From contig NC_058059.1 of the NCBI RefSeq assembly GCF_020085105.1, positions 22,612,542 to 22,676,541 of the forward strand: a DNA stretch of 64,000 nucleotides. The letters run 5' to 3'. Below are positions 33,440 through 43,134 of the stretch, piece by piece (position 1 is the stretch's first letter; every line of letters begins with the position of its first letter). Under the pieces are notes generated by a model. The model was not told the DNA's origin, did no database searches, and was given only the letters and a program-made list of their open reading frames with translations. This DNA comes from Siniperca chuatsi. Lineage: Eukaryota > Chordata > Actinopteri > Centrarchiformes > Sinipercidae. The translations under genes and the position numbers were made by a program.

Positions 33440-33790
33440 GGACAAATACTCCACTGCAAGTATAAGTCATGCATCCAAATGGAAAAATGTATTTAATTAT
33501 CAAATGTAAAAGTACTCATTAGACAGCATAATGCCCCCTGTCACTGTCATATTATTATTATTATTATTATTATTAAAGCAAAGCGTTAAAATGTCAACAT
33601 CATTTTAATGTTGTAATTTTAACTACTGTGCATTGTTACACTGTTTTGTATGTAAAATCTACAGCTGTCAGATTAATGTTAAAAAAAATTGAAGCAGTGA
33701 AGTAGAAGTAGAATGTAAATAAGATGTAAGTACTCAAGTAAAGTACAAGCACCTCAAATCTGGACATAAGTACAACAAAACATGAACTCA
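33440..33790 (-). repeat. Teleost repeat fragment (AAGTACTCAAGTAAAGTAC family)
   Basis: Ends GTAAGTACTCAAGTAAAGTACAAG and TGGACATAAGTACAAC; same family as 345-540 and 20490-21470. It contains an (ATT)9-like run at 33550-33576. Confidence 0.5.
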
Positions 33791-33879
33791 CAATTTTCAG
33801 GCAGCCAGTTGCTTTTAGTTGTTGTCAATGTTTTTTATAGTGCAATCCCAAGTGAACATCATGGTCAAGGAAGCCATAT

Positions 33880-34160
33880 TGACAATAGCGCTTTTCTCAT
33901 GCTTAGTTACCCCTCTCTCTCAACCCAACATGGCAGCGGAAGATGGCCGCCCACCCTGAGTCTGGTTCTGTCCAAGGTTTCTGCCTCATAAAGGAAGTTT
34001 TTCCTTGCCACTGTCACCAAGTGCTTGCTCATGGTGGGATTTGTCGGGTCTCTGTAAATATTTTTTATAAAGAGTACGGTCTAGACCTGCTCTATAGGAA
34101 AAGTGCAATGAGATAACTTATTTTATGAATTGGCGCTATATAAATAAAACTGAATTGAAC
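33880..34160 (+). mobile_element. L2-like LINE 3' tail, plus strand
   Basis: Reverse complement of 13437-13720: CACCCTGAGTCTGGTTCTG, AAGGAAGTTTTTCCTTGCC, GCTCATGGTGGGATTTG, ending GAATTGGCGCTATATAAATAAAACTGAATTGAA. No coding part. Confidence 0.65.
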
Positions 34161-34900
34161 ATACATGATCATATACCAGGTTTATATAAAAACAAAATCA
34201 CAAAAATGTTACTCAATGTTAATCAAAAATGGAAGTTCAAATGTTCACATAAAATAAAGGAAGGAGTAATGCATAGTTAAACATTTATTATTTACAGATT
34301 CAAAGCAATTTTAATCACTGTGCAACTGTAAACAAATGTATATATAAAAATAGTAGCTAATACTTTTGGAATGCAGTAAAAAAGACTTCATTAGTGTGGA
34401 GACGACAGCATCTGTACTATAATTGTGCCTTGACTAACTGTAAATTAATCCACAAATTAATTGGTGATTTTTTTCCTTCATAATCAACATATACTGGAAC
34501 TAACATTACTCACGCCACATTTTATAAGCAAACATGGCAGAGAAAGACAGCACCCAGGTTATTTTAAATGTTCTGATTACTCGTGAATCCAAAATCCTTT
34601 GGCTTCCCAGAGGAAGGTGCAGTATTCAAACATTGCAAAACTCCCCTGAAGTACCTCGTGAGCCAAAACCATAATAATGTCTGTTGAAAGATATATTTGC
34701 ATGGATTTATGTTTAGGTAATGGTTATACAAGTCTGACTAATAGTCCATGAATCAAATAATAAATTACATTGTCAGATCAAATCAAAAAGAAAAAGCAAT
34801 ATCTGTTCTTAAATTAAATTTCAATCAAATCGCTAATCAGTGAATCATGAAGCAAGTTGAATCTCTGTGAAGCTATTGACTCACAGTCACTGCCTCTTAA
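34160..34900. other. Intergenic, 3' flank of the TRIM gene
   Basis: AT-rich, no ORF or known repeat recognised. Probably contains the TRIM 3' UTR read on the minus strand, but no poly(A) site is assigned. Confidence 0.4.
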
Positions 34901-34907
34901 CTTCTAT

Positions 34908-36563
34908 CTACTTAAGCTTACAGATTTCAGCAGCAGGTCCATTACCGTGTGAACCAAAAACACCAAGTCCATGATAGAGTGGCTGAGTGAATGTGGTCTG
35001 GACTCTGTGGAGGAGAGTCATGGTTTCAGAGACGCTGTAGAAGGACAGAATACCTGCCATGTGATCCAGGTACACTCCTATTTTGGAGGACTGAGGGCCT
35101 GCGATAAAAGTGCCAATACTGTTATGTCTGAATTCATAATTGTTGTTAAAACACTCTAATGCCCAAGACTTGTCATCATTTCCAAATCCACTTTCATATC
35201 CTGTTCTGCTGATATCCTTGTATGTGACTGCTACTGAAACTTCATGTCTGCTTCTCTCCACCTCCCAGTAGTGACGTCTGCTCAGACTCTCTCTACTCAC
35301 GACCTGAAACATGTCAGTAAATCTGTCTTGATTACTAGAATATAACTGTTTTTCATTCGTCACGGTTGCTTTTCTGTTCCCTTCAGATAATAACAGCTGT
35401 GTGTTTGCTGAGTTGGGATCCAGTGTGATTTGACATGAACACTGTAAGAATTCAGCTCTGGTCCTGGGCTCTGCTTGTGGCAGTAAAACATCCACTCCAG
35501 TCTCTGTCAGTGAGATCTTGGTCCATACCTCACTAAGAATGTCCTGTAGCTTGTCTCTGACCTCTGACACAGCTGCTGTCACATCCTTAAAGTATAGCAG
35601 AGGACAGATTTTGATGCTGGGTGAGTCTGTAGATTCACTAAGACATGACAGAAAGGGGTAATTGTGTAGAAACCGGGTGTGGTCCTCTGTGTGTGAGAGC
35701 CGCTCCAGCTCAGCTTCTTTCTTCCTCAGTTTGGTGATCTCCTGCTGCAGTTTCTCCTGACGGTCTGTGGCCCGACTCACTTCAGTTTTCTGCCGGGATC
35801 TGATCTGCTGCTTCACATCAGAGCTTCTGTTCTTGATAAGACGTACCAGCTGAGCGAAGAGCTTCTCGCTGTTCTTCACTGCTTTATCAGCAGAGCAACT
35901 GATAGCCCTCACCTCCTGCTGAAGCGCCTTCACGTCAATCTCTATGTCCTGGATTCTCTGCTGGATTCTTTGTCGACTCGTTGCGAGCTCTCTCTGCCTC
36001 CTACTCCGTTCTGCTGAGGCTAAGACAATGTCGTGGTCTTTATGTTCATCCATGGAGCACAGATAACAGATACACTGCTGATCAGTGCGGCAGAAAATCT
36101 TCATCGCTTTACCATGGTGTGAACAGATGATCTTCTGAAGCTCTTTGGAGGGGCCGACCAGCTTGTGTTTTTCAAAGGCAGGGGATTCATAGTGAGGCTG
36201 GAGGTGTTGCTCACAGTAAGAGACCAGACACTGCAGACAGGACTTGATGGCTTTCAGCTTTCTCCCAGTGCAGACATCACAGGACATATCTTCAGGTCCA
36301 GCATAGCAGTGATCAGCTGGAGCAGCTTGGAGTCCTGTCTTCTCCAGCTCCTCCACTAAATCTGTTAGCACAGTGTTTTTCACCAGGGCAGGTCTCGGTC
36401 TGAAGGTCTGTCTGCACTGAGGGCAGCTGTGGATTTTCTTCTGATCCTCTTCATCCCAGTGGCTTTTAATACAGTTCATGCAGTAGCTGTGCCCACAGGG
36501 AATAGTCACTGGATCCTTCAGTAGATCCAAACAGATCGAACAGCAAAGTTTTTTCTGATCCAT
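34908..36563 (-). CDS. TRIM-family E3 ubiquitin ligase, fintrim/TRIM25-like, intronless
   Basis: 551 residues in one exon, ATG at 36563-36561 (MDQKKLCCSICLDLL). The frame is open seven codons further up but only to a GTG, so the ATG is chosen. Domains in order: C3HC4 RING (Cys8, Cys11, Cys23, His25, Cys28, Cys31, Cys47, Cys50; CPQCRQTF); B-box 1 about 93-125 (CDVCTGRKL, CLQC, CEQH); B-box 2 about 145-180 (CSHHGKAMKIFC, CYLC, DEHKDHD); coiled coil about 180-285; PRY/SPRY (B30.2) about 370-551 with LDPNSANTQLLLSEGNRKA, HYWEVE, SWALECF and IGVYLDHMAGILSFYSV. This layout and length match the large teleost fintrim (ftr) and TRIM16/25/47-like group, in which members are usually annotated as E3 ubiquitin/ISG15 ligases with roles in antiviral signalling. 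The B30.2 domain suggests pathogen or partner recognition. No break is seen. Which ortholog it is cannot be decided here. Confidence 0.92.
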   Translation of the reverse strand: MDQKKLCCSICLDLLKDPVTIPCGHSYCMNCIKSHWDEEDQKKIHSCPQCRQTFRPRPALVKNTVLTDLVEELEKTGLQAAPADHCYAGPEDMSCDVCTGRKLKAIKSCLQCLVSYCEQHLQPHYESPAFEKHKLVGPSKELQKIICSHHGKAMKIFCRTDQQCICYLCSMDEHKDHDIVLASAERSRRQRELATSRQRIQQRIQDIEIDVKALQQEVRAISCSADKAVKNSEKLFAQLVRLIKNRSSDVKQQIRSRQKTEVSRATDRQEKLQQEITKLRKKEAELERLSHTEDHTRFLHNYPFLSCLSESTDSPSIKICPLLYFKDVTAAVSEVRDKLQDILSEVWTKISLTETGVDVLLPQAEPRTRAEFLQCSCQITLDPNSANTQLLLSEGNRKATVTNEKQLYSSNQDRFTDMFQVVSRESLSRRHYWEVERSRHEVSVAVTYKDISRTGYESGFGNDDKSWALECFNNNYEFRHNSIGTFIAGPQSSKIGVYLDHMAGILSFYSVSETMTLLHRVQTTFTQPLYHGLGVFGSHGNGPAAEICKLK

Positions 36564-36614
36564 TAGGTTTTGTTGCTGCGCCACTTCACCTCAAAGAGAC
36601 GGTGAATATGAAAT

Positions 36615-36628
36615 AGTTTCGCTTTTGC
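36615..36628 (-). promoter_or_regulatory. ISRE-like element upstream of the TRIM start
   Basis: AGTTTCGCTTTTGC on the plus strand is one base off the ISRE consensus (AGTTTCNNTTTCNY). It lies about 52 nt before the TRIM ATG. Interferon control is usual for fintrims. A single near-match is weak evidence. Confidence 0.35.
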
Positions 36629-36989
36629 ATACAAAATAAAAACTGGGAACTGATCCAAGCCAAAGCTTAGTTCTCTTTCTTTGTTTGCTTGCTGATCTAC
36701 AGTGAACGGGGCTTCACTTTACAACATGTTGGTTACACCCATCCGTACACTGGCAGATCTGCGAAAGAGGCAGCAAGCAGGAAACATCTGGACTGAAAGG
36801 GACTGGCTGTGTTGGAAAGCAGGAAGAGGGAGGGATTATTACGCTGGGATTAGTTCGGGGAAGAGGTGCAGTTTCAGTGAAGCAGCACGTGTTTGTAGCC
36901 CCTGTTTACATGAAGTGAAGAGCATGGGACGTAAACCTAGACAATTCAACATAATAACACTTTTCGCTTACAGTAAAAAGTAAAACTAA

Positions 36990-38090
36990 CCCAGCCGAGA
37001 TGATAAATTACAATATAGGTCGATATGTTGACCCAATTTACTACACTTCTGTTCGGAGCAGCTGTGTTTCATGACTTGGTTCAAGTTCCCTGATTGCCTC
37101 ATCTCCCTAGTCAGAACTTTGTCATGTCAGCCTTTAGTGCAGACACAATCTGATGAAATGTGTTTTCCACACACTCAACTAATAGATATCACCATGAAAC
37201 TTTAAGTTGATTACTTACCTTATGTAGGAAATCTATGTGTTTCTGCCTGCAGTCTGTATCGATACCAGCAGCAATTTAATTCACATTCTCCACCATTTAA
37301 CATGTAGTTAAAAATTTAGCTCAGTTTTACACTAAGCCGTTTCTCTTGATCAGTCAAGCTACTGAATAGCCTAATGCACAAATTAGCTTTGTGAGGGAAT
37401 TAAGATGAAATACCAGATACGTAAAGTGACTGAATGTAAGTTACAGAAAACAAAGGCAACGATCTTTATACGTGAAACATTTATTGCGCACACAACTAAC
37501 ACACAAACAACTAGAATAAATAAATAAATGCAGCCATGAATGTTATGAACAGCGATGAACAGCTGATAAATGATGGAGGACCAGTGTAATCAGATAAGTG
37601 GATCATTTTGGCATTGACCAGTGAAAATCAGCCTTTATGCGCCGTTCAGCAGCTGAGAGAAGTTTTGGAAAGCACTTGTGAAATATTTTACGATTCCATA
37701 TCATGATTATAATGAATATTCCTGACCTCAGGCTAAATGACTCGTCAGTAACCTATTAGCATCAATCCAAATAAAACACAGGAAACACAGTCTGGTGGTT
37801 CAGACAGCCAGGGGACAATTTGCGCTGGAAAGGAGGACGCAGGCGCAGTCGAGTCTCCTGTGTGGGCAGCTCTGCGTGTCTGGATGCGCAGTTCGACCAA
37901 GTGATTCCTCTCGTGGAGCTCCCAACAGCTTGAGCTTATTTGGGCATTGTCAGTGTCCGGCTGGGTGTTCTGCAGCCGCGATGGCTTTCAGAGTCACTCA
38001 CAGATCGTTCGCTTCTAACTTCGTCATGTTAGAATGCTTAGATGTCAGCATTCAACTCTCCCGCTGCTATAGTTAACATCATCACAGAGC
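36990..38090. other. Intergenic stretch between the TRIM gene and the Polinton relic
   Basis: AT-rich with no supported gene. The short ORFs at 36702-36983 and 37795-38076 have no recognisable domain. The left end of the Polinton element is not visible here, as no terminal inverted repeat was found. Confidence 0.4.
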
Positions 38091-38370
38091 GTAATGCGGT
38101 ATTGTCATCAGCAACGATGAAAGCAACAGTGAAAATGATTTTGAATCCTCCTCTCCCTGCAAGAGCTTGTCAGGTATAGAGAGTGAAATTGGGGAAATGG
38201 TCAGTGATAAAGATTGGCTTGAATATCAAACATCACCCACCCAGGATAAATTAAGCGATACTGAAAATGGAATTGACACATTATCTGAGGATGTAGAAAT
38301 GAGCCCTGCTCAGAGTCTTGATCTATTGCCAAAAGTGGGTATACTGAAAAGAGATGCCTCAGAATTTATC

Positions 38371-38856
38371 GAACCAGATACTGATAATCTTCTTCTTTTC
38401 CTTTCGGCTGTTCCCTTTCAGTGGTCGCCACAGCGAATCATGTGCCTCCATCGAACCCTGTACTCTGCATCCTCTTCACTCACACCAATTAACTTCATGT
38501 CCTCTCTCACTACATCCATAAATCTCCTCTTTGGTCTTCCTCTAGACCTCCTGCCTGACAGCTCCAACCGCAGCATCCTTCTACCAATATATTCACAGTC
38601 TCTCCTCTGAACACGTCCAAACCACCTCAGTCTGGCCTCTCTGACTTTATCTCTAAACATCTAACATGAGCTGTCCCTCTGATGTCCTCATTCCTGATCC
38701 TGTCCGTCCTCGTCACTCCCAAAGAGAACCTCAGCATCTTAAGCTCTGCTACCTCCAGCTCTGCCTCTTGTCTTTTCTTCTTCTTCCACTGTCTCTGAGC
38801 TGTACAACATCGCTGGTCTCACCACCATCTTGGACACGAACCAGATACTGCTAATC
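38371..38856 (-). mobile_element. LINE 3' end (RTE-type) with target-site duplication, inserted in the Polinton polymerase
   Basis: The insert 38390-38837 is minus-strand: 38660-38418 encodes a LINE C-terminus (RWFGRVQRRD, RSRGRPKRRFMDVV, RWRHMIRCGDH), followed by an AAGGAAAAGAAGA-like 3' tail. It is flanked by GAACCAGATACTGATAATC (38371-38389) and GAACCAGATACTGCTAATC (38838-38856), 18 of 19 identical. The host reading frame resumes exactly after the second copy. Confidence 0.85.
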
Positions 38857-39255
38857 AAACATCTCAAATGGGAGGGGCCCCTGCGCCACAATGCAAACAG
38901 CCAGACCCCAAAGCCGAAAAAGCTCAAATGTGGGGTAATAATGTACTGCAAAATCAATACAAACAGTACAGCGCTGAACTGGCTGAACGCAGAAGACGGG
39001 CAGGTGGGATGCGTGATTTTAAGATCACAGAGAGAGAGAAGAAAATTTTGATAGCCATAGACCTGGACCTGTACCAGACACACCCAAACACACTATGGCT
39101 CTACCTGTATGAGGAACATTACTACATAATACAAAACAGGGTTTTTTATGTATACCACAAATGTAAATATTTTTGCAATGTATGTCTGTCTGAAGAATGT
39201 CACAAGCAACAAGATTTAAAACTAACTAACGTAACACTACAATTACATTTCTACT

Positions 39256-39344
39256 GTTTTAAAAATTCTAGGTGGCATCTGCATTGTGCCTCCTTCTCCC
39301 TCTGTTATGAATTGGCGCTATATAAATAAAATTGAATTGAATTG
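39256..39344 (+). mobile_element. Short internally deleted copy of the L2-like LINE tail
   Basis: Joins a piece like the complement of 63182-63220 (GGTGGCATCTGCATTGTGCC) directly to the terminal tail GAATTGGCGCTATATAAATAAAATTGAATTG. About 90 bp, inserted in the zinc-finger region of the polymerase relic. Confidence 0.6.
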
Positions 39345-40485
39345 TCCAGATTGTCGGTGCATTTGTAGATCAGAGTTTTGTTTTAACAGACACAAAGATG
39401 TGACAGAATCCAAACATTGCAAAAGGTTTAGGTCGTACGATCACACTAAATATTGCAACGACTGCAGCCTTCTCTATGACTCTGAAATGCGAACACATGA
39501 CAACACACAACACAAAGCCAATTTTGTCTGCGTGATTGATTTCGAAAACAAAAACTAGTGGGCTTCCGCTGCCTCGTGCGTAGAACTCTTTGTTCAAAAA
39601 TTTGACAGAATACAGAAATTTTACGTTTTACATTTTACGCACACAACACGTCAGGATTTGACAATTACCTTGTGCTGGATTATTTTACCAAACAGGGTAT
39701 CACCCCAAAACTAACCATGCGCGGTAGAAGAGTCTCGTTAATGTACGATGCGATGTACAGTCAGAGATGGCTCGATTCTTTCAGTTTTCTCCAAAGTCTG
39801 ACAAAGGCTCCTGCAGCATTAGATTCTGAAGATGCCACAAAAGGTTATTTCCCACACCTATTCAACACTGCCGAGAATGCTAGCTATGTAGGCCCGTACC
39901 CTGAGCCCTACTTTTATGGTTATGATAACATGTCAGATAAAGAAAGGTCTGATTTCACACAGTGTAATACAGTGAGTCAAGTTGTGTTTGATTTCTAGTT
40001 TGAGCTGAGCTCGTATGGAATCAACGATGTTGCTGTGTTGTGTAATACATGCATTGTGTACCGTGATACATTCATGGGGTGTACCGAATTGGACCCCTTT
40101 GACGACACCACTCTCATACTCTGATACTCTGCATCATGCTGCATGGCCTTCCTGCCCCATGGCATAGCATTCAGGGCTCTCTACAGACAGTTTAAAGAAA
40201 AAGTGCAAACTCTTAGACAGAAACACAAACTCCAATTGTGGGTCATGTGGGAATGGGAATGGGAAAGCCAAGAAAAGAGACCAGAGACTGCAGGACTTTT
40301 TGAAAAATGACGATGCTCCTGAAAGACTTGACCTGCAAAAAACATTGTTTGGGGGTAGCACCAGTGCGTACAGACTACACTACAAAGTTGCTGAGGGTGA
40401 GAAAATCCATTATTATGACTTCACATCATTGTATCCAACTGTACAGGCCAGTAAAAGTTACCCAGTTGGCCATCCTTTCGTGACT

Positions 40486-41085
40486 TCGGGCGCCGGCCGT
40501 TGCCATCTTGGCAGCGCGTCACTCGGCCCAACTCCCGGATAACCAATAATGGGCAAAGAGGTGGAGCGTGGGTGGAGCTGAGGTGCCTGGTTGCTGAAAC
40601 ACGCCCACCTAGCTCGAAGTTACCAAGCTAGCTATGGCTAAGAAGCTAGGCTAAGAAGCTAGGCTATATGCTACTCTGGGTTGCTAGTCGGCTAACTCTG
40701 TGGTATGCGGTTGGCAGTCTACGGTTGGTACCCAGTCGTCTTCCCAGCTTACTCTTGAGGTAAGTTAACCTGGAACTATACAACAAAACTTACTGAGATT
40801 ATACTACACAAGATTTAAAATGTTTCAATGTTTTTTTAAATATGTAATTATAGTCATTTGCAACACTGTATTTTGTCGAGACTTGCAGAAATTTGGCCAG
40901 TGTTACTGTGAATTAGCAAAGGCTAATGTTTACTTAATACATGTCAAACGAACAACCAGGCTGTAAACATGTTTATTTCTGCTGTAAAGTTGGGCATTTT
41001 AACATGGGGGTCTATGAGGATTTTGGCACTTCTGGGTTGGCTTCATTATTCAGCCCCAGAGGTTGGCGTTTGGTGAAAACCAGGC
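40486..41085. mobile_element. Unidentified 0.6-kb insert replacing the middle of the polymerase
   Basis: Starts GC-rich (GGGCGCCGGCCGTTGCCATC) and ends TGGCGTTTGGTGAAAACCAGG. It contains a CTAGCTATGGCTAAGAAGCTAGGC stretch and AACATGGGGGTCTATGAGG. No ORF. The polymerase sequence on its two sides is not contiguous, so the event also removed host sequence, or a deletion came separately. Confidence 0.5.
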
Positions 41086-41681
41086 TACATGTTAATAATT
41101 AGTGACAGACCCTGTCAATTTGCCCGCTATATGTTTAGCGATCAGTACAATGTCAGACAGTTTACATTTGTATATAATGATGTTGCTCTTGTTCAGTGGA
41201 GACACAGAATGGCACAGGCTGCTAAAACTAAAAACATAAACCTATTTGTTGGAGCCATGACGAAGGCTTATGCAAGACTAATGCTTTATGAACTGATGGA
41301 CAAGCTAGGGGAGAGATGCATCTATTCTGACACAGACAGTGTTTTTTGTGTCAAAGGTTCATAAAGGTGATGAATACATTGTAGAATTTGTGTCCGGTGG
41401 ACCAAAATGTTATACTTATCAGACTCTGAACAACAAGACACAGCGGAAATGCAAGGGATGCCCTCTAATGCCCACAACTCGTCCCTGGTCACACACGATA
41501 CCCTAGTGAATCTTGTGCATGAGTTTGTGAATTGTGACAAGACAGTACAAAATATAATGATGACATCAGGCGCAATAGTGAGTAATAAAAAGGCATTTGA
41601 ACTAAAAAACAAATCAGTTGTTAAAAGATTGTGTACACCAAATGTTGCGTCTTCTGGCAACATTACCCTACGGTTATTAAA

Positions 41682-42478
41682 ATGGGGGGTAGAAAGATTG
41701 TTGATTTTGATTTTAGACTACAACATCCGTTTAGTCTACTTGTATCAGGTCCACCAAAAAGCGGAAAGACTTATTTCGTAAAAATGTTGATTGAAAATGC
41801 TGAAAAACTGATACTGGCTACATTGTATATATTTATTCATGCTGGCAACCTCTGTATGATGATTTGTTAAAAATTAGAAATGTGAATTTTGTTGAAGGTT
41901 TGCCTTTGTCTTTATGTGATGATGCATTGTTGCCTGTAAATGGTAAATGGACTGTACTTGTATAGTGCCTTTCTAGTCTTTCCGACAACTCAAAGCGCTT
42001 CACACTACATATCACATTCGACACTTCGACATGTGGGCTGGGGGAAGCCGGGATCGAACCGCCGACCTTCCGATTGGTCGCCTTATTAAATTAAAACAAT
42101 TAATTGATTATTGATGATTTAATGAATGTAGTAACAGTGTTGAGGTGCAAAATGTATTTACAAAGTATGTGCATCATAGAAATTTAAGTTGTTTATATTT
42201 AGAGTGTTTTCAAGGTAAAGTCAGCAGGACAATTAATCTAAACACAAATGATCTAGTTGTGTTTAAAATTCCCCAGAGACAAATACCAAGTCATGCTAAT
42301 GGCAAAGCAGATGTTTCCTGGGAAAAGTAAAAAAATTTTGGAATGTTTTGATGATGCTACAAGTGTTCCTTAAGGGTATCTATTGATTGATTATAAAGCC
42401 AAGACACCTGATCATCTCCGGCTCAGAACTGACCTGCTTTCTGAACTGCCTGTTGTATGTGTGTCAAAGAGGAAATAA
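41682..42478 (+). pseudogene. Polinton packaging-type ATPase, broken
   Basis: ATG at 41682, one base after the polymerase stop. Walker A is GPPKSGKT (about 41747-41770) and a Walker B-like LIIDDLM lies at 42104-42124, after the SINE insertion. C-terminal blocks TPDHLRLRTDL and SELPVV precede TAA at 42476-42478. From the family: FtsK/HerA superfamily ATPase that pumps DNA into capsids. Interrupted by the SINE (41938-42083) plus frameshifts and a stop near 42361-42375, so dead. Confidence 0.8.
41938..42083 (-). mobile_element. SINE fragment inside the ATPase relic
   Basis: Reverse-oriented: GTAAATGGACTGTACTTGTA at one end and, on the minus strand, a B box-like GGTTCGATCCCGGC (42044-42060 region). 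It relates to the SINE at 6491-6745. It cuts the ATPase between the Walker motifs. Confidence 0.65.
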
Positions 42479-42482
42479 AATC

Positions 42483-42828
42483 ATGTCCGAACGCATCAGA
42501 AGAAACTTGTATCTACTGAAAATGTTGCTTGGACAACAATGTTATTAAATCTGCTTCCCCAGACTTTATTTTAACATTATGCGAGATAGCATACAGTGTT
42601 TTAAAAGGCAAGGTCACTTCAAACAAATCACAGAATCAAAAATTTAAAAAGAAGAAGGCAGGGATTCGACTAATTGCTGATAAAAATGTGTGTGTGTCAA
42701 AGAAAAAGAAGTTGATTAACCAGCCTGGAAGATTTCTCTTGCCTCTCCTGAGTATTGCTGTTCCCTTTATGTTTAGTCTTATTGCTTCAAGACAGAAACA
42801 GAAGACTATGCTCAAAAAATGTTTCTAG
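42483..42828 (+). pseudogene. Polinton/adintovirus late-type basic ORF, frameshifted
   Basis: ATG at 42483, five bases after the ATPase stop. It opens MSERIRRNLYLLKMLL; a one-base shift near 42525 leads to the rest (VIKSASPDFILTLCEIAY, lysine-rich middle, hydrophobic FLLPLLSIAVPFMFSLIA) ending in TAG at 42826-42828. A short basic protein with a hydrophobic tail in this place is typical of Polinton late regions; its role is not settled. Confidence 0.6.
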
Positions 42829-43130
42829 TGCCTCAACAACAACTTAATCTTTTAAGAAGACAACCCGCACGAGGGAGCAGAAAGCTAAAGATATTCATGA
42901 AAAGGCATAAAAACGGGAACGGGATCACAGTACGTTCACTTTGTCTATCCTTATCGGTGAGGATGGTTCAGAACAGACTAACATGGAGGCTCAAGAAAGA
43001 AAAGACTGTGATTGGGGACATTTTAAAAAACATTCCAAAAAAACAGCAAGAATAAGTCACAACATATTTTGGACAAAATGTCAGCCTCAAAGAACATTAC
43101 TTAATGGACTTAATAAGGAGAATTTAAATT
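42819..43130 (+). pseudogene. Polinton late-type ORF, decayed
   Basis: Overlaps the end of the previous ORF by ten bases (ATG at 42819, MFLVPQQQLNLLRRQ) and soon loses frame. The overlap and order resemble compact viral late genes. Nothing recognisable after about 43130. Confidence 0.45.
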
Positions 43131-43134
43131 GAAT

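Larger units (their letters stand above)
38100..41680 (+). pseudogene. Polinton protein-primed DNA polymerase B, broken
   Basis: Pieces in order: an acidic N-terminal region (about 38105-38389, resumed at 38838), a cysteine-rich zinc-finger-like region (about 39130-39560, with CNVCLSEEC and CNDCSLLYD), an exonuclease/palm-proximal part (39672-39998, FPHLFNTAENASYVGPYPEP), polymerase motif A (40411-40437, YYDFTSLYP), motif C (41323-41340, YSDTDS) and the C-terminus ending in TLPYGY with TAA at 41678-41680. The stretch between motifs A and C, including motif B, is missing and replaced by an unrelated insert (about 40486-41085). A stop at 39997 and several frame changes add to the damage. Family knowledge: such polymerases replicate the element using a terminal protein primer. 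This copy cannot make an active enzyme. Confidence 0.85.
38100..43130 (+). mobile_element. Polinton/Maverick (adintovirus-like) relic, truncated and multiply interrupted
   Basis: Plus-strand remnants, in order, of a protein-primed family B DNA polymerase (38100-41680), an FtsK/HerA-type packaging ATPase (41682-42478) and small basic late-type ORFs (42483-43130). This gene content is that of Polinton/Maverick elements, which are virus-like DNA transposons also described as adintoviruses. No integrase, protease, hexon or penton gene and no terminal inverted repeats were found, so this is a fragment. Every gene carries stops, frameshifts or insertions. It is an old, inactive copy. Confidence 0.85.

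Noticed and set aside
36564..36584. Upstream extension of the TRIM gene (7 codons)
   Set aside because: Begins at GTG; the ATG at 36563 gives the usual short leader before the RING.
36702..36983. 93-residue plus-strand frame next to the TRIM promoter
   Set aside because: No recognisable domain and it lies in the divergent upstream region; likely chance.
37795..38076. 93-residue plus-strand frame before the Polinton relic
   Set aside because: No match to Polinton proteins or known domains.
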